Part shown: in pieces, positions 1 through 9,487 of the stretch
Layout: every line of letters begins with the position of its first letter
How positions within the stretch are numbered: the stretch's first letter is position 1
From: Loktanella atrilutea
GTDB taxonomy: Bacteria; Pseudomonadota; Alphaproteobacteria; Rhodobacterales; Rhodobacteraceae
Length of the DNA stretch: 64,000 nt
Direction of reading: 5' to 3'
Assembly: GCF_900128995.1 (NCBI RefSeq)
Contig: NZ_FQUE01000008.1
Span: forward strand, 105,819-169,818
Made by a program: the position numbers and the translations under genes
Notes under the pieces: model-generated
What the model saw: only the letters and a program-made list of their open reading frames with translations
Databases searched by the model: none
What the model was told of the DNA's origin: nothing

Positions 1-260
1 GTGCCGCCCACGGGCACGCGCAGATCAAGCGTCGTGGCACTGCGCACTTCGCCGTAGGTGACGAGTTCGGGGGCGATGGTTTCCGGCGTGACCGTCGTCA
101 CGTTGACCGCGAACACGCGTTCGCGCCGGGGAAAGCTGCGGGGTTCCTCGTTCATGCGCGCGACGACGGCGCCGCGCACCGTCTCTATCGCCCACAGCCC
201 GAGGGCCAGCGTCACCACCAGCAGGAAAAGCCCGATGAGGGACCGTCGCAAGAACCGCAT
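1..260 (-). CDS. RND efflux periplasmic adaptor (HlyD/MFP type), N-terminal part
   Basis: Reading leftward from an ATG at 258-260, the frame is open to the window edge (about 86 residues), so the gene continues outside. It begins MRFLRRSLIGLFLLVVTLAL, a basic start followed by one hydrophobic segment that acts as a signal anchor. Then comes a region ending in the motif around VNVTTVTPETIAPELVTYG, typical of the first beta strand of periplasmic adaptor subunits of RND pumps, where a sentence like 'V.P..I.P.L...G.V' precedes the lipoyl-like domain. Such adaptors link an inner-membrane RND pump to an outer-membrane TolC-type channel. The pump gene is expected beyond the left edge. Family call from sequence character only. 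Confidence 0.7.
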   Translation of the reverse strand, partial: MRFLRRSLIGLFLLVVTLALGLWAIETVRGAVVARMNEEPRSFPRRERVFAVNVTTVTPETIAPELVTYGEVRSATTLDLRVPVGG

Positions 261-342
261 TCGATCATCCCGAAAACCACACCTGCAAGATAGGTCCGCG
301 CCGACGGATCACCACCTTACCCCCATCAAACGGGCGTGGGCG

Positions 343-885
343 TCATTTCCGTCGCTGGTGTTCATCCAGTCGCGGCATGATCTCGACGAAGTTGCAGGGG
401 CGGTGGCGGTAATCCAGCTGCTTGACGAGGATCTCGTCCCAGGCATCCTTGCAGGCCCCCGGACTGCCCGGCAGCGCAAAGAGATATGTGCCGTTCGCAA
501 CGCCGCCCGTGGCGCGGCTTTGCACCGCACTGGTGCCGATCTTGGCCATGCTGACGTGGGTGAAGACGGTGCCGAAGGCCTCGATCTCCTTTTCATAGAC
601 GTCGCGATGGGCCTCGACCGTCACGTCGCGCCCGGTCAGCCCGGTGCCCCCGGTCGAGATCACGACGTCGATGGCCGGATCGGCACACCAGTCGCGCAGC
701 TGTTCCGCGATCGCCGCCCGGTCGTCGCGGACGATGCTTCGGGCGGCCAGCGCATGCCCCGCGTCGGTCAGACGCGCGACGAGGGTGTCGCCGGACCGGT
801 CGTCATCTGCCTGCCGCGTGTCGCTGACCGTCAGCACGGCGATGCGGACGGGGATGAAGTCGCGAGTGTCGTCGATGCGGCTCAT
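343..885 (-). CDS. moaB: Molybdenum cofactor biosynthesis protein B
   Basis: 180 residues, the normal MoaB length. MoaB/MogA proteins adenylylate molybdopterin during molybdenum cofactor synthesis in the cytoplasm. The family signature is clear: VLTVSDTR near residue 17, SGDTLVARL near 33, and the molybdopterin-binding [17 protein letters not shown] near residues 80-97. A longer open frame extends upstream to 1092, but the ATG at 883-885 is chosen because it has a good ribosome site (GAAAGG) and gives the family's usual N-terminus. It is divergent from the flavin oxidoreductase at 1022, with about 136 bp between them that probably carry both promoters. Confidence 0.93.
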   Translation of the reverse strand: MSRIDDTRDFIPVRIAVLTVSDTRQADDDRSGDTLVARLTDAGHALAARSIVRDDRAAIAEQLRDWCADPAIDVVISTGGTGLTGRDVTVEAHRDVYEKEIEAFGTVFTHVSMAKIGTSAVQSRATGGVANGTYLFALPGSPGACKDAWDEILVKQLDYRHRPCNFVEIMPRLDEHQRRK

Positions 886-1021
886 GCGGGGGGACCTTTC
901 TGGCGGTGATATGCGTGGCGGACAGAGCAGGATGCCGTCTGCATCGCAAGGGACTTGCCCCCTTGCAGATGGCGGCCCCGACCTTAGGTTCAAGATCACC
1001 CCATACAGACGGACCGATGTC

Positions 1022-2011
1022 ATGCAGTATTCCATCCTCGATCTGGCCCCCGTGCCCGAAGGCAGCACCACCCGCGCGGCGATCGCGAACACCGTCCGGC
1101 TGGCGCAGCGGGCAGAGGATCTTGGCTATCACCGCTACTGGCTGGCAGAGCATCACAACATGGCGGGCATCGCCTCTGCCGCGACGTCCGTCCTGATCGG
1201 GCATGTTGCGGGTGCCACGAAGACGATGCGCGTCGGCGCCGGCGGCATCATGCTGCCGAACCATGCGCCGCTGGCGATCGCGGAACAGTTCGGCACGCTG
1301 GCGACGCTCTATCCCGACCGGATCGACCTTGGACTTGGCCGCGCGCCCGGCGGCGATGGCCACGTGATGCGCGCGATGCGTGTCGACCGGCGCGGCGATA
1401 CCTTCCCGCAGGACGTGGTCGAGCTGATGAACTACCTTGGCGACGACGATGACGGACCCGTTCAGGCGCATCCCGGTCGCGGCACCCACGTGCCGGTCTG
1501 GATGCTGGGCTCGTCCCTGTTCGGCGCGCAGCTGGCGGCCTATCTGGGCTTGCCCTACGCCTTTGCCAGCCACTTCGCCCCCGACGCGCTGGAAGATGCG
1601 ATCGCCACCTATCGCGGCACCTTCCGCCCCTCGGCGCAGCTGGACAAGCCCTACTTCATGCTGGCGGTGAACGTCATCGCAGCGGGTACGGACGCCGAGG
1701 CCGCACGCCTTCGCACATCCGTGCAGCAGGCCTTTGCCAACCTGCGCAGCGGCAAGCCCGGCAAGTTGCCAGCCCCCGTGGACGACATCGAGAGCCTGAT
1801 CGGCGCCGGCATGCGGACGGCGGTGGACCACGCCCTGCGGGTCACGGCCGCGGGCGGGCCCGCCACGGTGCGGCGCCAGATGGCCGACCTGATCGCGCGG
1901 CACCAGCCGGACGAAGTCATGCTGACCGGCCAGATCCACGACCCCGACGCCCGCATCCGCAGCTTCGAGATCGCGGCAGAGGTCATGCAGGACAAGGCTC
2001 TCGCCGCCTGA
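1022..2011 (+). CDS. LLM-class flavin-dependent oxidoreductase (luciferase-like, MsnO8 type)
   Basis: 329 residues. Luciferase-like monooxygenases use reduced FMN or F420 in a TIM barrel. The sequence begins [14 protein letters not shown] and shows [14 protein letters not shown] near residue 40, [25 protein letters not shown] near 70-92 and the [10 protein letters not shown] loop near 103-112. These are hallmarks of the single-component family common in proteobacteria. The ATG at 1022 is favoured over the much longer upstream open frame, which would overlap divergent moaB. Substrate cannot be told from sequence. It stands alone, convergent with the photolyase gene cluster. Confidence 0.88.
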   Translation: MQYSILDLAPVPEGSTTRAAIANTVRLAQRAEDLGYHRYWLAEHHNMAGIASAATSVLIGHVAGATKTMRVGAGGIMLPNHAPLAIAEQFGTLATLYPDRIDLGLGRAPGGDGHVMRAMRVDRRGDTFPQDVVELMNYLGDDDDGPVQAHPGRGTHVPVWMLGSSLFGAQLAAYLGLPYAFASHFAPDALEDAIATYRGTFRPSAQLDKPYFMLAVNVIAAGTDAEAARLRTSVQQAFANLRSGKPGKLPAPVDDIESLIGAGMRTAVDHALRVTAAGGPATVRRQMADLIARHQPDEVMLTGQIHDPDARIRSFEIAAEVMQDKALAA

Positions 2012-2071
2012 CGCGGACACGGCCCACGTCCGCCATACCGCTCGCCGTGGGCCGCGGGCGGGCATGGCCGG

Positions 2072-3592
2072 TCAGACCGGCTTGCCCGCGTCCAGCCGCG
2101 CCAGAATGTCATCGCCCTCGGCGATGATCGTCGCGCGCTTGTCCGCATCCATCCGGTCCCAGTTCGCGTAGATGCGCCCGATCCGGGGATTGCCTTCGAA
2201 GATCTTCCGGTGCCGGTCCATGAAATGCCAGTAAAGCAGGTTGAAGGGACAGGCCCCCTCTCCCGTCTTCTTGCCGACGCTGTAGGAACAGGCGCCGCAA
2301 TAGTCGGACATCTTGTGGATGTAGTTGCCTGAACTGACGTAGGGCTTGCTGGCGATGATGCCGCCGTCGGCGAACTGGCTCATGCCGATGACATTCGGCG
2401 CCTCGACCCATTCGTAGGCGTCGGCGTAGACGGCCAGATACCATTCGTGGACCTGCGCCGGATCGACCCCCGCCAGCAGCGCGAAATTGCCGGTCACCAT
2501 CAGCCGCTGGATATGGTGGGCATAGGCCTCTTCCCGCGTCTGTTCCACGCTGCGCTTCATGCAATGCATGAATGTGGGTCCGCCCCAATAGACGGCGGGC
2601 AGGTCGCGGGTGTGCTTCAGACCGTTGCGGGACGTGTAGTCCGGTCCTTCGACGAAATAGATGCCACGCACGTATTCGCGCCAGCCGATGATCTGGCGGA
2701 TGAAGCCTTCGGCCGCGTTGATCGGCGCGTCGCCGGCCTGCCATGCCGCCTCGACCGCCTGACAGACTTCCATCGGGTCCAGCAGGCCCGCGTTGATGTA
2801 AAGTCCGACGATCCCGTGGTAGAGGAAGCGATTGTCGTCCAGCATCGCATCCTGATAGTCGCCGAACTGCGGCAGGCCGTTCTTGACCCAATGGGCCAGA
2901 TGTTGCCGCGCCTGCCCCCGGTCGGTTGCGAACCAGAAATCGTCCAGATCGCCGAAGTTGTCCGCGAACCGCTCGCGCACGAGGTCCAGCACCTCCTGCA
3001 CCGTGTCATCGGGCGTGAACCGCATCGGACCGCTGTAATCCACCGTCCCCGGCGCCGGCTTGCGGTTGTCGTGGTCATAGTTCCACTGACCGCCCGCGGG
3101 ATCCTCGCCCTCCATCATCAGGCCGGTCTTGCGGCGCATGTCGCGATAGAAATACTCCATCCGCAGCGCCTTGCGCCCCTTCGCCCAACTTTCGAAATCC
3201 TTGTGGGACGCGATGAACCGGTCGTCCGGGCGCTGCTCCACCTGCACCGGGCAATGGGTCAGCGCCTCGATCAGACGCCATTCGCCGGGTTCCGTCGCGA
3301 TGACGCGGTCGGCGCCGTGCCGTTCTGCCGCGGCCAGCAGCGCGCCGCAGATGCTTGTCTCGCCCTCCTCGAACCGGGCGTAGTCCACAGTCCATCCATC
3401 GTTACTCAGCCGTTCGGCAAACTTTCGCATCGCCGCGAACAGGAAAGCGATCTTCTTGGGGTGATGCTTGACGTAGGACGCCTCGTCCGCAACCTCTGCC
3501 ATGACGACGACGTCGCTATCCCTGTCGCCCGCACGCAGGGCAGAGAGATTGTCCGACAGCTGGTCGCCCAGCACGAGGATCAGGTTCACCAC
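2072..3592 (-). CDS. phrB: Fe-S bacterial cryptochrome/(6-4) photolyase
   Basis: 506 residues. Members of this family repair UV-induced (6-4) photoproducts with light energy, using FAD and usually a ribolumazine antenna, plus a [4Fe-4S] cluster. The protein starts VNLILVLGDQLS, the typical N-terminal antenna fold, and the FAD domain contains MVTGNFALLAGVDPAQVHEWYL. Cysteines near residues 343, 431, 434 and 447 (HCMK, YCGAC, GACPF) have the spacing of the four cluster ligands in Agrobacterium PhrB. The start is a GTG at 3590-3592 that overlaps the stop of the upstream SDR gene by 7 bp, so the two are translationally coupled. The downstream end lies 60 bp from the convergent oxidoreductase gene. 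Confidence 0.92.
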   Translation of the reverse strand: MVNLILVLGDQLSDNLSALRAGDRDSDVVVMAEVADEASYVKHHPKKIAFLFAAMRKFAERLSNDGWTVDYARFEEGETSICGALLAAAERHGADRVIATEPGEWRLIEALTHCPVQVEQRPDDRFIASHKDFESWAKGRKALRMEYFYRDMRRKTGLMMEGEDPAGGQWNYDHDNRKPAPGTVDYSGPMRFTPDDTVQEVLDLVRERFADNFGDLDDFWFATDRGQARQHLAHWVKNGLPQFGDYQDAMLDDNRFLYHGIVGLYINAGLLDPMEVCQAVEAAWQAGDAPINAAEGFIRQIIGWREYVRGIYFVEGPDYTSRNGLKHTRDLPAVYWGGPTFMHCMKRSVEQTREEAYAHHIQRLMVTGNFALLAGVDPAQVHEWYLAVYADAYEWVEAPNVIGMSQFADGGIIASKPYVSSGNYIHKMSDYCGACSYSVGKKTGEGACPFNLLYWHFMDRHRKIFEGNPRIGRIYANWDRMDADKRATIIAEGDDILARLDAGKPV

Positions 3593-4242
3593 GGGATCGC
3601 CTCTGCCGCGTAATCGAAGAAGCCGCCGGTGTCGTCCCGCGACAGACCTTCCATCACGCGGATCAAATTCGCCGCCGCCGCGTCTGCCGTTACCGTCTTG
3701 TGGTGCCCCGCGTAATCGGCGGTGAAGGGCGTCTCGACCGTGCCGGGATGCAGGGCGACGACGATGCTGTCCTTGTGGGATCGCCCAAGTTCGATAGCGG
3801 CACCATGCACGATCTGGTTCAGCGCCGCCTTCGATGCCCGGTAGCTGTACCAGCCGCCGATACGGTTGTCGCCGATGGACCCGACCCGCGCCGACAGGAC
3901 CGCACAGACCGACCGCCCCCTGCGCGGCAGCAGGCGCGCGGCATGGCGCAGGATCAGCGCGGGCCCGATGGCGTTGACGGCCATGACCTGTCCCATCGCG
4001 CCCGCGTCGATGGCGTCCAGCGACTTCTCTGGCGTGCCCAGCACGCCCACAGCGACGAAGATCAGGTCGAAGGACCCCTCGACCGCGTCCATCACGCGCG
4101 CGACCGATCCCGCATCCGTGACGTCCAGCCCGTCCGCGCTGCGCGACAGCGTCGTCACCGCGTCACCCCGGTCCCGCAGGGCTTTTGCCACCGCCCGCCC
4201 GATCCCGCCGGAGGCGCCGATCACCAGCGCCCTAATCGGCAT
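3586..4242 (-). CDS. SDR-family NAD(P)-dependent oxidoreductase (C-factor/CsgA-like)
   Basis: 218 residues of a short-chain dehydrogenase: the nucleotide-binding GASGGIGRAVA is at residues 9-19, followed by a downstream NAIGP and the catalytic YSYRASKAALN (Tyr-x3-Lys). It belongs by appearance to the C-factor-like group of short SDRs. It sits in an overlapping trio: its start overlaps the end of the second SDR gene by 11 bp, and its end overlaps the photolyase start by 7 bp. That arrangement implies one transcript for two SDRs and the photolyase, an association also seen in other Rhodobacterales. Substrate unknown. Confidence 0.85.
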   Translation of the reverse strand: MPIRALVIGASGGIGRAVAKALRDRGDAVTTLSRSADGLDVTDAGSVARVMDAVEGSFDLIFVAVGVLGTPEKSLDAIDAGAMGQVMAVNAIGPALILRHAARLLPRRGRSVCAVLSARVGSIGDNRIGGWYSYRASKAALNQIVHGAAIELGRSHKDSIVVALHPGTVETPFTADYAGHHKTVTADAAAANLIRVMEGLSRDDTGGFFDYAAEAIPW

Positions 4243-4921
4243 AAATCATCTTGCGTGTCATGCCGCCGTCCACGGTCAGCACCTGCCCCGTCACGAACGC
4301 CGCATCCGCCAGGTATCGCAAGGCCCCGACGATATCGGCGACCCGCCCCGCCCGGCCGACCGGATGCTGGGCGTGATCGACGTCCCGCAGGTCGTCCCAC
4401 CCGTCCGTCACGATCCAGCCGGGCGCAATCGCGTTCACCCGCACTTCCGGCCCGAGGGAGATGGCCAGCGCATGGGTCAGCGCCACGATCCCGCCCTTGG
4501 AGGCGGCATAGGCCTCGCTGTGGGGTTCCGACATGGCGTGACGGGTGGAGGCCATGTTCACGATGGCTCCCTTCGCCTTGCGCAGCAACGGCACGGCGGC
4601 GCGACACATGAGGAAAGTGCCGGTCAGGTGGCTGTCGGTCACGCGCCGCCAGTCGGCCAGCGACAGATCCTCTACCGGTCCCCGGTGCGGGTCCGCCAGC
4701 CCCGCGTTGTTCACCAGCAGGTCGCAGGCATCGATGCCGCGCCATGCAGCGGCCACGCTCGCCTCGTCCCCTACGTCGCAGACGATGCCGGTCACGCCGT
4801 CAAGGCTGACCTCGTCCACGTCCAGCCCGAACACGCGCCAGCCGGCGCCTGCATAATCCGCAGCGATCCCCCGCCCGATCCCCGAGGCGGCCCCCGTCAC
4901 AACAATCGTCTTCTGTTCCAT
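4232..4921 (-). CDS. SDR-family oxidoreductase
   Basis: 229 residues. Classical short-chain dehydrogenase: VVTGAASGIGRGIA at residues 7-20, VNNAGLADPH near 80, the catalytic Ser in a MAST segment, and YAASKGGIVALTHALA as the Tyr-x3-Lys helix. The C-terminal GQVLTVDGGMTRKMIY is typical of family members with a VDGG loop. The ATG at 4919-4921 gives the standard N-terminus; twelve residues of open frame upstream do not resemble the family. First gene of the SDR-SDR-photolyase unit, so its promoter should lie in the 280 bp before leuA, which is transcribed in the opposite direction. Confidence 0.87.
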   Translation of the reverse strand: MEQKTIVVTGAASGIGRGIAADYAGAGWRVFGLDVDEVSLDGVTGIVCDVGDEASVAAAWRGIDACDLLVNNAGLADPHRGPVEDLSLADWRRVTDSHLTGTFLMCRAAVPLLRKAKGAIVNMASTRHAMSEPHSEAYAASKGGIVALTHALAISLGPEVRVNAIAPGWIVTDGWDDLRDVDHAQHPVGRAGRVADIVGALRYLADAAFVTGQVLTVDGGMTRKMIYAD

Positions 4922-5201
4922 GTCGCCTGATCTAGACCCCGAAGGCCCGCGGTCCATCCTTCATCTGGCGGGATAAACTCCGGGTGAGGCAGTTGCGCGG
5001 CCGAGGGCAGCGCCCTCAAAAACGCTCTTTCCATCGCGGAAACCCGCGTTATAGTCGCCCCCATGACGCAGATCGGGTCCATCCGGGGCAGCAGCCCGCG
5101 TATCCTACGCCTGAACCACGCCTGAGCGTGCCTGTCGGCGCGACCGCTCGACCCTGGCCAGCGCCGAAAATTTCCCACACGACAGTTCAGGACCACATGA
5201 C

Positions 5202-6761
5202 ATGACCGACCGCGTTCTCATTTTCGACACCACCCTTCGCGATGGCGAACAATCCCCCGGCGCCACGATGACCCACGCGGAAAAGCTGGAAATCGCCGCA
5301 ATGCTGGACGACATGGGCGTCGACATCATCGAGGCCGGGTTTCCCATCGCCTCCGAAGGTGACTTCGCCGCCGTGGCGGGCATCGCAAAGGCCGCGCGCA
5401 ACAGCGTGATCTGCGGCCTTTCCCGCGCGAACTTCAAGGACATCGACCGCTGCTGGGAGGCGGTGAAGCACGCCAGGAAGCCGCGCATCCACACCTTCAT
5501 CGGCACCTCGCCGCTGCACCGGGCGATCCCCAACCTGACCATGGATCAGATGGCGGAACGCATCCACGACTGCGTGACCCATGCCCGCAACCTTTGCGAC
5601 GACGTGCAGTGGTCGTCGATGGACGCGACCCGGACCGAGTGGGACTTCCTGAAGCGCACGGTCGAGATCGCGATCAGGGCGGGCGCCACGACGATCAACA
5701 TTCCCGACACCGTGGGCTATACCGCCCCGGTCGAATCCGCCGACCTGATCCGCCGCCTGATCGCGGAATGCGAAGGCGCGTCGGAGGTGGTCTTTGCCAC
5801 CCACTGCCACAACGACCTTGGCATGGCGACGGCGAACAGCCTCGCCGCCGTCGAGGGCGGCGCGCGCCAGATCGAATGCACGATCAACGGTCTGGGCGAA
5901 CGCGCGGGCAATACGGCACTCGAAGAGGTCGTGATGGCGCTGAAGGTGCGCGCCGACATCATGCCCTACCACAGTCAGGTCGACACGAAGAAGATCATGG
6001 CGATCTCGCGCCGGGTCGCCACCGTGTCGGGCTTTCCGGTGCAGTTCAACAAGGCCATCGTCGGCAAGAACGCCTTCGCCCACGAATCCGGCATCCATCA
6101 GGACGGCATGCTGAAGAACGCCGAGACCTTCGAGATCATGCGCCCGACCGACGTCGGCCTGACGGAAACCAGCCTCGTCATGGGCAAGCATTCCGGCCGC
6201 GCCGCGCTGCGGTCCAAGCTGTCGGAGCTTGGCTACGAGTTGGCCGACAACCAGTTGTCGGACGTCTTCGTGCGGTTCAAGGAACTGGCAGACCGCAAGA
6301 AGGAGGTCTTCGAGGAGGACCTCGTGGCGCTGATGCGCCAGAACGATGCGGTCGAGGACCGGATCAGGCTGAAATCCCTGCGCGTGGTCTGCGGCACCGA
6401 CGGGCCGCAGACGGCCGACATCGTGCTGGAGATCGACGGCAAGGAGCAGTCCGCCAGCACCACCGGCGACGGCCCCGTCGACAGCGCCTTCAACGCGGTC
6501 AAGGCGCTGTTCGACCACAAGGCGCGGTTGCAGCTCTATCAGGTCCACGCGGTCACCGAAGGCACCGATGCGCAGGCCACCGTCAGCGTCCGGCTGGAGG
6601 AGGACGGCCGTATCGCGACTGGCCAGTCGGCGGATACGGACACGGTCGTCGCCTCGACCAAGGCCTATATCAATGCCCTGAACAGGCTGATCGTACGGCG
6701 CGAAAAGACGGCGCCGGATCACGACACCAAGGGAATCCACTACAAGGATGCCAGCGCCTGA
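5202..6761 (+). CDS. leuA: 2-isopropylmalate synthase
   Basis: 519 residues, normal for the long LeuA type. It condenses acetyl-CoA with 2-oxoisovalerate, the first committed step of leucine synthesis. Seen in sequence: the catalytic RDGEQSPGATM at residues 10-20, the metal-binding HCHNDLG near residue 203, GLGERAGNTALEE near 227, and a C-terminal regulatory domain (about residues 390-505) where leucine normally binds for feedback inhibition. Translation starts at ATG 5202. It is monocistronic by context: the gene before it is divergent, and a strong hairpin follows 27 bp after the stop. Confidence 0.96.
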   Translation: MTDRVLIFDTTLRDGEQSPGATMTHAEKLEIAAMLDDMGVDIIEAGFPIASEGDFAAVAGIAKAARNSVICGLSRANFKDIDRCWEAVKHARKPRIHTFIGTSPLHRAIPNLTMDQMAERIHDCVTHARNLCDDVQWSSMDATRTEWDFLKRTVEIAIRAGATTINIPDTVGYTAPVESADLIRRLIAECEGASEVVFATHCHNDLGMATANSLAAVEGGARQIECTINGLGERAGNTALEEVVMALKVRADIMPYHSQVDTKKIMAISRRVATVSGFPVQFNKAIVGKNAFAHESGIHQDGMLKNAETFEIMRPTDVGLTETSLVMGKHSGRAALRSKLSELGYELADNQLSDVFVRFKELADRKKEVFEEDLVALMRQNDAVEDRIRLKSLRVVCGTDGPQTADIVLEIDGKEQSASTTGDGPVDSAFNAVKALFDHKARLQLYQVHAVTEGTDAQATVSVRLEEDGRIATGQSADTDTVVASTKAYINALNRLIVRREKTAPDHDTKGIHYKDASA

Positions 6762-6787
6762 GCGTGGCAAATATCGCAAATTGACAA

Positions 6788-6825
6788 GTCTGAGGGGCGG
6801 ATGCGTCAGTATCCGCCCCTCAGAC
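6788..6825 (+). terminator. Perfect 15-bp stem hairpin after leuA
   Basis: The arms 6788-6802 and 6811-6825 (core TCTGAGGGGCGGAT and its exact complement) pair over 15 bp around an 8-nt loop. The stem is GC-rich and begins 26 bp after the leuA stop, as expected of a terminator. There is no run of T after it, so intrinsic termination is uncertain; an mRNA-stabilising 3' end or a regulatory hairpin in the mreB leader are alternatives. Confidence 0.55.
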
Positions 6826-6906
6826 ATCGTAAAGGTGCAAGTGGCAGAAATGCGCCATCCGGCGCCGCAGACGGGGCTTTCATTCCGAGGGGGCTTGTCC
6901 CTATAA

Positions 6907-8013
<1,107 letters not shown>

Positions 8014-8040
8014 GCTTTCTTCTGAAGGGGCACACCACCC

Positions 8041-8955
8041 TTGGCGCGCGACCGGAACACGCACGACGAATACATCGCCCCGATCCGGCGCCTGCTGGTC
8101 GGGGTTGCCGTTGTGCTGCTCTTCGGCATCTTCCTTGTCTGGCGCATCGACAGCCCGCGCGTCGAACGCTTTCGCGCCGCCGTGATCGATCGGGTGGTGC
8201 CGTCCTTCGACTGGGCGATGGCGCCGGTGACGGGCCTTGTGGAACTGGTCGGGGATTTCCGCAGCTACGCCGCCCTGAACGAACAGAACGGCAACCTGCG
8301 CCGCGAGTTGCAGCAGATGAAGGCGTGGAAGGAAGCCGCCCTGCAGCTGGAACAGGAAAACGCGCGCCTGCTGGAACTGAACAACGTCCGCCTCGATCCG
8401 CAACTGACCTTCGTCACCGGTGTCGTGATGACGGATTCGGGCTCTCCCTTCCGGCAGTCGGTGCTGCTGAACGTGGGCCGCCGCGACGGCATCGTGGACG
8501 GCTGGCCCGCAATGGACGGGCTGGGGCTGGTAGGCCGGATCAGCGGCGTGGGACGCGGCACCGCCCGTGTGATCCTGCTGACCGACACCTCCAGCCGGAT
8601 CCCGGTAACGATCCAGCCCTCTGGGCAGAAGGCGATCCTTGCAGGCGACAACACCCTGAACCCGCCGATCGAGTTCCTCGAAAACCCCGACACGGTGCGC
8701 CCCGGCGACCGCGTCGTGTCCTCCGGCGACGGCGGCGTGTTCCCCGCCGACCTGCTGGTGGGTCAGGTGGCGCTAGGCAGCGACCGGCGACTACGGGTGC
8801 GTCTGGCGGCGGATTACGGTCGGCTTGAATTCCTGCGCATCCTGCGCGCGCATCCGCACGAGGACATCACCGACCCCGGCGGGCTGCTGACGCCCGAGGG
8901 CGGGCTGATCGGTCCGGTCCTGCCCCGCACCGCCGAGGCGGATCAGGATGGCTGA
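8041..8955 (+). CDS. mreC: Rod-shape-determining protein MreC
   Basis: 304 residues. MreC is a bitopic inner-membrane protein whose periplasmic part activates the PBP2-RodA synthase. It has a cytoplasmic N-terminus, one membrane segment near residues 20-38 (LLVGVAVVLLFGIFLVWRI), a coiled coil near residues 75-115 and two beta domains. The start is a TTG at 8041, preceded by AGGGG about 10 nt upstream; no ATG or GTG lies near the family's usual N-terminus. The 3' end overlaps mreD by 8 bp. Confidence 0.94.
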   Translation: MARDRNTHDEYIAPIRRLLVGVAVVLLFGIFLVWRIDSPRVERFRAAVIDRVVPSFDWAMAPVTGLVELVGDFRSYAALNEQNGNLRRELQQMKAWKEAALQLEQENARLLELNNVRLDPQLTFVTGVVMTDSGSPFRQSVLLNVGRRDGIVDGWPAMDGLGLVGRISGVGRGTARVILLTDTSSRIPVTIQPSGQKAILAGDNTLNPPIEFLENPDTVRPGDRVVSSGDGGVFPADLLVGQVALGSDRRLRVRLAADYGRLEFLRILRAHPHEDITDPGGLLTPEGGLIGPVLPRTAEADQDG

Positions 8956-9487
8956 GAGTCCCGCCGCGACCCTGTGGACCGGGCGGGTGGTCTATCTGGC
9001 GCTGGCGACGATCGTGATCTTCATCCAACTGCTGCCGCTGGACACCGCGCCGCCGGGATTTGCCGGGCCGGACATCCTGCTGGCCCTGACCCTCGCCTGG
9101 GTCGCGCGACGACCGGCCTACGTCCCCGTCGGCGTGGTGGTCGTGGTCTTTCTGCTGACCGACCTGCTGTTCCAGCGCCCGCCGGGTCTGTGGGCCGCGC
9201 TGGTCGTGATGCTGGTCGAGGCGGTGCGATCACGCTCTCGTGGTCTGCGGAACGTGCCTTTGGCACTGGAATGGGGTACGGTCGCCGCGGGCATCGTCGC
9301 GATCACGCTGGCCAACCGGTTGATCCTGATCGTGGTGATGACGCCGCAGGCGCCGCTGACGCTGACCCTGATCCAGATGGTGATGACCATCGCGATCTAT
9401 CCGGTGGTGGTGGGTATGGGGCACTTCTTCTTTGGTCTGACCCGGCCCGCGCCGGGTCAGGTGGACAGTCGGGGACACAGGCTATGA
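8948..9487 (+). CDS. mreD: Rod-shape-determining membrane protein MreD
   Basis: 179 residues, nearly all hydrophobic, with five or six predicted membrane segments (for example VVYLALATIVIFIQLLPL near residue 15 and LILIVVMTPQAPLTLTLIQM near 125). MreD is the small polytopic partner of MreC in the elongasome. The call rests on hydropathy, length and its fixed place between mreC and mrdA, because the family is poorly conserved. It overlaps both neighbours (8 bp with mreC, 4 bp with mrdA), which suggests coupled translation. Confidence 0.92.
   Translation: MAESPAATLWTGRVVYLALATIVIFIQLLPLDTAPPGFAGPDILLALTLAWVARRPAYVPVGVVVVVFLLTDLLFQRPPGLWAALVVMLVEAVRSRSRGLRNVPLALEWGTVAAGIVAITLANRLILIVVMTPQAPLTLTLIQMVMTIAIYPVVVGMGHFFFGLTRPAPGQVDSRGHRL

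Noticed and set aside
4897..5196. Minus-strand frame of 99 codons between the SDR gene and leuA
   Set aside because: No family features, no ribosome site of note, and it runs over the start of the SDR gene. It is likely chance in the leuA upstream region.
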